Shown piece by piece: positions 52,752-60,000 of a stretch of DNA of 60,000 nucleotides. The first letter of the stretch is position 1; each line of letters begins with the position of its first letter. This stretch comes from Phoronis australis. Lineage: Eukaryota; Phoronida; Phoronidae. The notes below the pieces were generated by a model that was given only the letters and a program-made list of their open reading frames with translations, ran no database searches and was not told the DNA's origin. Position numbers and translations under genes: made by a program. The stretch lies in the NCBI GenBank assembly GCA_002633005.1, contig NMRA01000027.1, positions 1,107,788-1,167,787 of the forward strand, given 5' to 3'.

Positions 52752-55700
52752 GTGAAAAGTATAATGCTCGTAAGGATTTGAATTCAGCATTTATACAAAA
52801 AAGATGGTGTAACTTTGGAACAGTTTTTCTTAGCTCCCGTCTCCCAGTTTTTTGTCCTGATTCCCGGAGCTCGGTTTTGATCCCATTCCCAAAATCTCCA
52901 TTCCTGAGACTCTGCATGTTGTACCCACATTTCGTCAATCTCGGTCATTTCTCAACAAGGGCCTGGTCACAATTCCCGAAAAAGCCTTTCCTTAATAATT
53001 TGAGCCAAACCGTTTCACATGCACTTAAAAGTGTAATCTACATCTGCCTCTTGTAATGGCTTAGGGGGCCACTGACTACACTAATACACTGAATTGATAA
53101 ACTTCCAAGGCAAATTGTTGGGGTTTAAGGCATGGCCAGACCCCCCCCCCCTCCTCCCCCGCTTGAAACTATGGTAATGCTGGCAAAAGTGTCCATTTGC
53201 GGACAGTACATATGTTAGTGTTTTCGCCACTGATCCGATGAAAGCTTTAGGAACACTCTCTAGTCTACAAACTTCTTTCTGCTCTGTTACACAAATATTT
53301 CATTTGCTTGGATACCTACACTAAATGTACCATGCAGAAGCCAACCACATATCGTGTGACATGCAGCTCAAATTCTCTATGCCTGAAATGTACTTCTGGG
53401 ACATTAAATTCGAACTGGCCATTATCAACATATCCTTTTCCGTGGCACTGTGTAAGTTCTTTTTAATTTTACTGGAATTCCATAAACAAGTTCACTGAAA
53501 GGTTGTCTGTCAGGTCAACAAAAATCCCTGATAATTGAAATTCCAAACAGCAAGTGTATAACTTCTGGGCTCATTTATATTCTTGCTTGCCATTTTTTCT
53601 GCCTATAGTACAAGTATGTAGTGGAATTGGTATTTGTTTATACTAGGTTAATGTGGTTGTAATCATCTCTGCCATCAATTCATTGCAATTGCACCCACAC
53701 TTAATGGTTCGGTTCTGAACATTTCTCAAAGAATCCTGTGGGGACTATTTCAGAAACGTCCATTTCCCTTAAGTGAATTTGCATCCAAAGCTCCCATGGT
53801 GCTCTTTCAGTGAAAAACCAAATCAGAGGCCCGCAATGACGTCATACGGTCATGTGTGTGTGTTGGCCTGTTTGTTTGCAAGTGCGGTGGCGTTTTTGTG
53901 TGCCCATAAGTTGTTGGGGGCTCTTTGAGAATTCCCTGGTTGGAGAAAGGCGCTTGGTGGTTAAGATTTTTTCTTTCCACAAGGAGGAGATACGAAGCCT
54001 GTTTCCACTGATGTGCTACTCCCTTAGTTTGTGCTGTCCTTCTGGCTTTCGAATCCTTGTGTGAAAGCAGGTTGCACCTGCACCCTTGGGGGTCATTAAT
54101 TTGTTGGTTAATTATGACAGAATATACTGTGTTTATTTCAAAAATTATTTCCATAAATGTAGCTTGTGTACAATTTTTAAATTTCTTACCTGTGCCACCC
54201 ACTGTCTACAGGCCTCTACCAGGACGTAGGGGAGGTCTAAATGACTTCCTTGCCCTTTCAACTAACCAGGCGAGTGTGTCATTACAAATTGGGTGTACAG
54301 CTGTCATGACTGGTACTATTTTACTAGTGTAGATGTGCTGGGGGAAAGTAATATCCTGTACTAAACAATATTTTATGTGCACTCTTTGCTTGAGGCTTTT
54401 CACATGCCATGCAAGACTGATGTTTAGCTGTGTGTATCACAAATCCCCATCATGCATCTCGCACATGACTACAGTCAACTAACAGGCAATCGGCTGCAAG
54501 CTTGTCATATTTGTGAAGCACTTGTCAAACCCTGACATTTAGACAGTTGGCCACATTCCGAGGATTAAATATCTGATCACAGTCAGTAGGAAGAGATGGT
54601 GAGTTTTGACCTGGGGAAACAAAAACAATATGATAATTTAGAAAACTGTTACAGCGTTTTTGAGATTTCTTGAACTGTTACATCAAACCAAGTTTGGTCA
54701 TGTTATTGATACCATTGTTTAGTTCCGATGTACCTTTCTTTTTTGCTAATTATTACAAAAAAGAGATGGTCACGAGCCAATTAACAGCAGATTGATATAA
54801 AGTCAAAAATGAAATCCTCCATGATTTCTACTTCAGAAAGTATATACGTACTTTTACTGAGTTAGAAACTAGAGTTTTGTGAATATTTGGCTAAATTTAT
54901 CGAAGTTTAGGTAACTGTGCGAAGTTTAGGTAACTGTGCGCTAATGGTCTACATAAAATGATCAGAGTTGTCAAAGATAACCAGTACTGATTTAGCTACT
55001 GTCAACTCTGGGGGTCTTATTCCCTCACTAAGTTGGTCAAACTGGCTATTTGCAGCCAATTGATGTCCAGTTGTAAACAAAGTGAGGTTATAGTGGCCAC
55101 ACTCCAGGGCTGTGTTCTGCAGACATAAGACACTTGAGGGCAAAGCCAGTGTTATCACACACTTTGCTTCTAATGAATGGGATGTCTCACAAAGACTTGC
55201 TATGGATGATCTTGTATTTTTACTAGATTCTTGCATCTACAAATGCAGCCCAGATCTGTGACTCAGTCAGTGGTTTGTAGGGGACCAGACTGCTTTTGAG
55301 GGCATTATGTGTGTAACATTTAAAAGGGAACGTACCATGCAGGTGAAATTTGAAAAGATTTAACAAATTTTTGCTTGTATTAGAGCCATACATTGTTGTG
55401 GACTCAGGACTTCTTACATACTTCAATGACTCAAGATATGTCCGACCTCTTTATGGTAGAAAACGATTTCCCTCTCAAAACTGGTCAATTATTTAGGGCT
55501 CAGCTAGGGCATCGGCAGGGTTAATGCTGGCCCTTCCAAAACTGGCATTGTCATGTTAGGTTTTAATCAGCTGTAGGTAACTGTCTGTCTTCTTGAAGTG
55601 CGTTCTTATTCATCAAATAACTTTTCAACTACCATTTTCAACCTCTAAAGGTATATATTTAGGTATATATTTTCACAATCCTCAACGATTGAAATATCCT

Positions 55701-55941
55701 AGTTTATGCCTTGAAAACGTACAATTTTGTGACTGCCATTCCCTCATTTTTGATGGCCAATAACTCCATATTTCCAAGGAAAATAAAAAGTTTGCGACAG
55801 TTTCATCTGCCATAGACCATAAAAGGTGTCAAAATCTGTTTAGGGATTTGACCTGCACACTAAAGAGGAATGTTGAAAACTCAAAAAATTTGGGAAAATC
55901 AGAAGACCAGAAAATATCTGATAAAGATTTTCTGGGCAACA
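52752..55941 (+). other. intron sequence with minor repeats
   Basis: Contains a C run near 53140, another member of the interspersed family (about 54765-54890, landmarks GGTCAC, GATTTCTACTTCAGAAAGTA) and a 19-bp exact tandem pair (CGAAGTTTAGGTAACTGTG) at about 54901-54938. No exon is supported. Confidence 0.4.
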
Positions 55942-56037
55942 CTCAGATATAACCTGCCCTTATCTTGAGAACCAGTTTGATGTTCATTATTCAGTGGAGA
56001 AAACTGGTTCTCAAAATTCGGGCACGTTATATCCGAC
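55942..56037. mobile_element. foldback element, copy 2
   Basis: Left arm CAGATATAACCTGCCC then TCTTGAGAACCAG; right arm, reverse-complemented, CGGATATAACGTGCCC then TTTTGAGAACCAG. The loop is nearly the same as in the copy at 50944. The inner arm is conserved between copies. The outer arms differ between copies yet still pair within each copy. Confidence 0.8.
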
Positions 56038-56755
56038 CATTACCATTTGCTTTGTAACTGAAATGTAATGAAGTTGCCCTTAGCAACCCGAGGTAATTGA
56101 TACAGGAATAATTTGTTTAAAATATTGTCATGAGCAAAAAGTAAGCACATCAATATAACTTTATAAATGCAATGCGTAAATATTGAATTATTGAGAACAA
56201 AATTGCAAAGGTTAAGAATTACCCTTTTATGATTGTTTTTTTTTTGATAGTCATGTATCCACTTGGGGTTAAAGTGTTGGCTGAGAAAAATATTGCTTTG
56301 GGTGTTACATCAGTCACATGACTAGTTTACATAACAACATATGTGGGATTACTTATTTGCTTCCACTGACCTTGAAGCATTCAAGGGCATGCTGGGACTG
56401 ATGCATGTTCCAGACAAAGGACTGTGTTGTGTCTTGGGCAGCTGAGGGTTGTGAATATCATTTACATTGGTGTTAGGGTTGATGTCTGAGCTTCACACAT
56501 ATCTAGATAGTCATTAGTTATCACTGTCTTCCTGAAATTGAAAAGGTATTGCTGATTCATGTTTCTCTTTACAAGTGGAGTGTTCAGTTCACTTAAACAA
56601 GTCACTGTCTTGTTAAGTGGACAGGGTTGCTCTTACCAATTGAGATGGCTTTGCCCTGAGTTTCTTGGCACATTCTTATGTTAAATTTGAAAAAACAAAC
56701 AGCTAGAAAGAAAAAGTATTTGGTTATTTCTTGATCATCTTCATTTTGATTCCAG

Positions 56756-57285
56756 ACCCCTGACTCGAGTACTAAAGAAGAACAGTGTGCCAAGCCTACC
56801 TCACAAGGGACATCTGGTGTTCATGATAGGTACAACAGAACAAGATATGCAGAAGAGTTCAAACAAGTGAATGCCTTTCGTGAACAATTGTACCACCCTT
56901 TGAATACCAGAAGGGAGAGTTGTGATGACAAAGATCAAGCGGAATCTTGTGTTCCATCAGTATCAAGACAAACTTATTCAGTTCCAAAAGTAATAAATAC
57001 TGAGTCAGTGAGTGATCTCACAGCTGAGGGAGTGGATAAAAAACAAGATCGTAGACAGGCAAATGTGACTTACGTTAACAACAAAAATTATATTAATCAA
57101 GATTCCCGGAAAACTTCTTTGAACACTCAGCCAGAAACTTTGTGTACAATAACGACGTCTGCGTGTGAAAATGACACATCTGTGACAACATCACGTGTTG
57201 CGCCACCTGTTGGATGCACACCGTCAGAACCATCGAACATGTACCAGACATACCAGAACCAGCCATACAGGGACCAGTATGCAAG
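56756..57285 (+). CDS. large unrecognised disordered protein, middle coding exon
   Basis: The acceptor TTTTGATTCCAG at 56755 opens a frame in phase 0, the phase left by the exon ending at 29046. The 530 bases encode TPDSSTKEEQC through YQTYQNQPYRDQYA and end in phase 2 at GCAAG|GTAGGG. The segment is polar and disordered-looking. It has a charged RYNRTRYAEEFKQVNAFREQ stretch that may be helical. It has three Tyr-x-Asn motifs (YVNN at 57071, YINQ at 57089, YQNQ at 57251), a form preferred by Grb2-type SH2 domains when phosphorylated. Linkage to 26962-29046 is by phase, strand and composition across 27.7 kb and is inferred; unseen small exons may lie between. Confidence 0.78.
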
Positions 57286-58202
57286 GTAGGGTGATTTTGT
57301 TTCCAATCAAATTTGTAGTGATTCTCATTTAGCAGTTCTTTTATAGTGTTGATTGGTTTTGATAAAAGTATCGTTATCGCACTCGCTATTCTTGTCTTTA
57401 GTTTGCTTAGTGGAAGTTGGTAGTGTAATTAGAAACAGGTAGAACTTTAAAATCCAGTAAAAGTATATATTAAAAAACACTAGAGCTTTAGAGCTTGAAT
57501 GGGTGCGGCTCTTCATCAGGTGTGCAATGAATGAGTGCGGCTCTTCATCAGGTGTGCAGTGACTGGAAGTGGTGCGAAAGGTTTACTTATACTAATTGTA
57601 TCCATTAAGGCTCGGAAGCCAGTGCTTTTAAAGTAAATTTTTGCCGGATTTTAAAATATTTTACCTGTTTCTGCATTGTCTTTATATTTGATCAGGTTCC
57701 GACATGTGTCACTTTGAGTTGCTGTGAATTCAGTGAGTGTTGATTAGGCAAGACTTGGGGTGATTTTGGTTAACACCCGTGTTGTCTTACGTTGATGAGG
57801 AAGACGTAACTCTAATTACTACAGAAAACTCATCACTAGCTGGATGAGTGATGTTGTACATCATTATATTGGGCTGTTTTGCTGTGAGTGCCATGTGGCT
57901 ATCACAATCGAACAATTATATTTGTGCTTTCATGATAGATACCAAAGTTTCTTGATATAGAAAAAAATTCTAATAATTTTAGTAATTTTGAAACAGAAAG
58001 GCAATATTCTAGAAGAAACATTTTTCTTTCTTGTTGGCAGTTGCTTTGCATGCTTGTAATTCCTTAAACATGGAGGTGTGCCCATACTTGTAGGAAAATA
58101 ACTATCTCGCCGTCTGGTTTATAACAGTTTTTATGCAATGTCGGTCTACAGTTATGAGAGAGAAATGAATTCACTTCTTATTTATATACTTGCTCGTTTC
58201 AG
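57286..58202 (+). other. intron of the large gene (917 bp)
   Basis: GTAGGG donor, TTGCTCGTTTCAG acceptor, phase 2. It contains a 32-bp tandem duplication (GTGCGGCTCTTCATCAGG at 57503 and 57535). Confidence 0.8.
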
Positions 58203-60000
58203 ATATGGTCCTCCACATGCTGCAACTGCTTCTCCAATGAGAAGAGATGTCCACTACTACCATCAGGGGTCAGGGCAGTCACCATATCGTCACGGCCACC
58301 CACCTACATCGTCTTACTTAACTCATGATACTAGTCAACCACAGCCAAGGGATCACTGGGGCAACCAACCTCAGTACCCCCCTGGCAATGAAACGGATCG
58401 TGTTCAAAATTCGTTCAACAAGGACTTGTCTAATTCGATCACACGGGACTTCCAGCATAAACTAGCTGAACTCAATCACTATGACGACGGCGCCCCATAT
58501 GAGGAGCGTTTCGGTGTAGTAGATGTTCACCACGACTCTTATCGTGATCATCCCCATAATCTGCGTGATCGTTCTTACGGGGTCTATCGTCAGTCCCCTG
58601 AACGTCACCGCCTCCATGAGGATTCAGCTGACCTGACATCATCCTATGAGAACATCTACGACCATGCTGACCTATCAGCACATCGCAATCATATGCACAA
58701 TGTCGACTATGAAAATCAGCCTTTATATAATAGTGGATTTGATGCCGATCGATATTATATGTACGCAGAGGACACTCCGGAGAATGATCTTGTCGGAGGC
58801 GCTAATGTTGAGAGTGACGAAGATTTACTTGAGAATTATACCAAAGAACGGGAACTTTTCGAATCCAAGCAAAACTATGCCATAGAGAAGGAAATGTTTG
58901 AGCATAAGACATCCCTACCACAAGAAACTGTTGAGGAACAGTCTTCTGTGATGAACAGTTTGCAGTTGAACCACACACCGCGTCATCTGCGTGAGATTTC
59001 GCCACAGTATAGCGATGCGGATTCTGAACTAATGCAATATTATAATAACTACAAGAACCGTTTGTCTCCCTATGTACAGGTCCCCTATGATAACCAAAAT
59101 GGCGTACCCACACAGAACTCTGCGCCAGATTATGAAAATGCAGCTGTTCAAGAAGAAGTGTTGCCACAGAAGCAAACAAACTATGAGAATGCACCATTAA
59201 GTCTACCAGACGGTAGTGGGCTCATCAAACAACCCAGGAAAAGTCAGTACAGTGTTGATTATGAGGAATTGTGGACCAGCCGGTCTCATGCACCATCATC
59301 CAATGGCTATCAGTTGCCGGGGCAACCACTGACAACTGCCCATCAACCAATGTCGTCTTTTGGTCAACCAAACGTAGGTAATGCGGAAAGACCACAGTTG
59401 CAGGTGCAAGCAACTGGTGAGTCCAGGAGAGACCAACCCGTACCCGCACCACGGAGTAAATCATTTGTGCCGCAAGTGATAGAACCTGAGGAGCGTCAAC
59501 CACATGTGTATAGTAAGCCATTTGTGAGTCGGGAACTGGAGGCTTCCTTGTCACATGTGACCCCACAGAGGTCACCAGAGGTACTGTCTGATGCGACTGA
59601 TGCTGAGCATATGTTGGAACCACGGTCTGTCATGGCTGACAGCGTGAGTGCTGTTAGTCATTCAGGTGAAGGTGCCCCGTCTTGGTCCAGCAATCCTCCA
59701 CATGAAAGTTATAATCCACCTGAATTCGAGGCTCGGGCAAGGTATGAGCAAAGTACCGGCCACTCATTGGTTAAAAACCATCAACACGATCAGGCAAGTC
59801 AACCAAGTGGTTTCGTCAATTCTGCATCTAAAGAGACTGACAGAGGTCTTGTAGCTTATCACGGAAATCAGGGTTTTGTGGTACAGTTCACTGCTCCTCA
59901 ATCACCATTGTATCAATCTGCAGCTCACAGGGACCAAAACAAGCCACCATTGTTGAGTCGACGTCAGCTTTGGCAACAACGACTCTTGGAAGGTTTGAAC
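58203..60000 (+). CDS. large unrecognised disordered protein, third coding exon (continues beyond the window)
   Basis: After the acceptor at 58202 the first base completes the Arg codon split in phase 2. The frame is then open for 599 codons to the last base of the window. It begins RYGPPHAATASPMRRDVHYY and ends LLSRRQLWQQRLLEGLN. The composition is rich in Gln, Pro, Ser, Asn, His and Tyr, with no membrane helix. Eight Tyr-x-Asn motifs occur: YENI 58645, YENQ 58708, YYN 59038, YNN 59041, YKN 59050, YDN 59086, YENA 59131 and YENA 59182. A charged, probably helical patch (ENYTKERELFESKQNYAIEK) lies around 58831-58890. PPxF/PAPRSKS-type Pro-rich strings could bind SH3 or WW domains. A scaffold role is inferred; no family was recognised. 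Confidence 0.82.

Noticed and set aside
8923-57213. CTCF-like GCGCCACCTAGTG strings at 8923, 27019 and 57200
   Set aside because: With one mismatch allowed about one match is expected by chance on both strands of 60 kb, and two of the three fall inside coding exons.

Overview
This is eukaryotic nuclear DNA: AT-rich, gene-poor, with GT-AG introns, AATAAA signals, tRNA-derived SINEs, an APE-type LINE and many short inverted-repeat elements. The gene content and repeat types suggest a marine invertebrate, possibly a non-vertebrate deuterostome such as a hemichordate or amphioxus. That is an inference; nothing in the window fixes the species. Three single N characters (11815, 16862, 20985) mark assembly joins or ambiguous bases.

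Layout. (1) 1-3.7 kb: the last two coding exons (1486-1635 and 3167-3438, + strand) and poly(A) signal of a glucose-6-phosphatase catalytic-subunit gene, with a SINE in the upstream intron. (2) 3.7-7.0 kb: intergenic DNA with a perfect four-unit heat-shock-element match (5036-5055) and a strong hairpin (5152-5239). (3) 7.06-7.70 kb: a CpG-rich block ending in an excellent splice donor, taken as the likely promoter and first exon of the next gene. A 49-base exon with good splice sites (9586-9634) probably follows. (4) 9.6-26.9 kb: a repeat-filled stretch, including a 3.8-kb block present twice (17154-20984 and 20986-23952) with an N exactly at the junction, two MITEs of one family and a 54-bp tandem repeat. 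(5) 26962-29046: a large exon with the start codon of an unrecognised Ser/Asn-rich disordered protein. Its coding continues in exons 56756-57285 and 58203-60000 and runs off the window, giving at least 1460 residues. (6) The 27.7-kb intron between these exons holds an antisense LINE with an intact 1267-codon ORF2 and target-site duplications (29291-33523), a 780-bp long-inverted-repeat element (37430-38209), a hAT-like element (47080-48089), two copies of a foldback family (50944-51047 and 55942-56037), an 18-bp minisatellite (51809-51988), a decayed LINE fragment (about 52185-52751), and a possible alternative last exon (39061-39162).

The two host genes lie head-to-tail on the + strand and show no functional link. 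The large gene is the most interesting host feature. Its last two exons carry eleven Tyr-x-Asn motifs, four of them Tyr-Glu-Asn, while the first coding exon has none. This is the pattern expected of a docking scaffold for Grb2-type SH2 proteins. No exact homologue was recognised.
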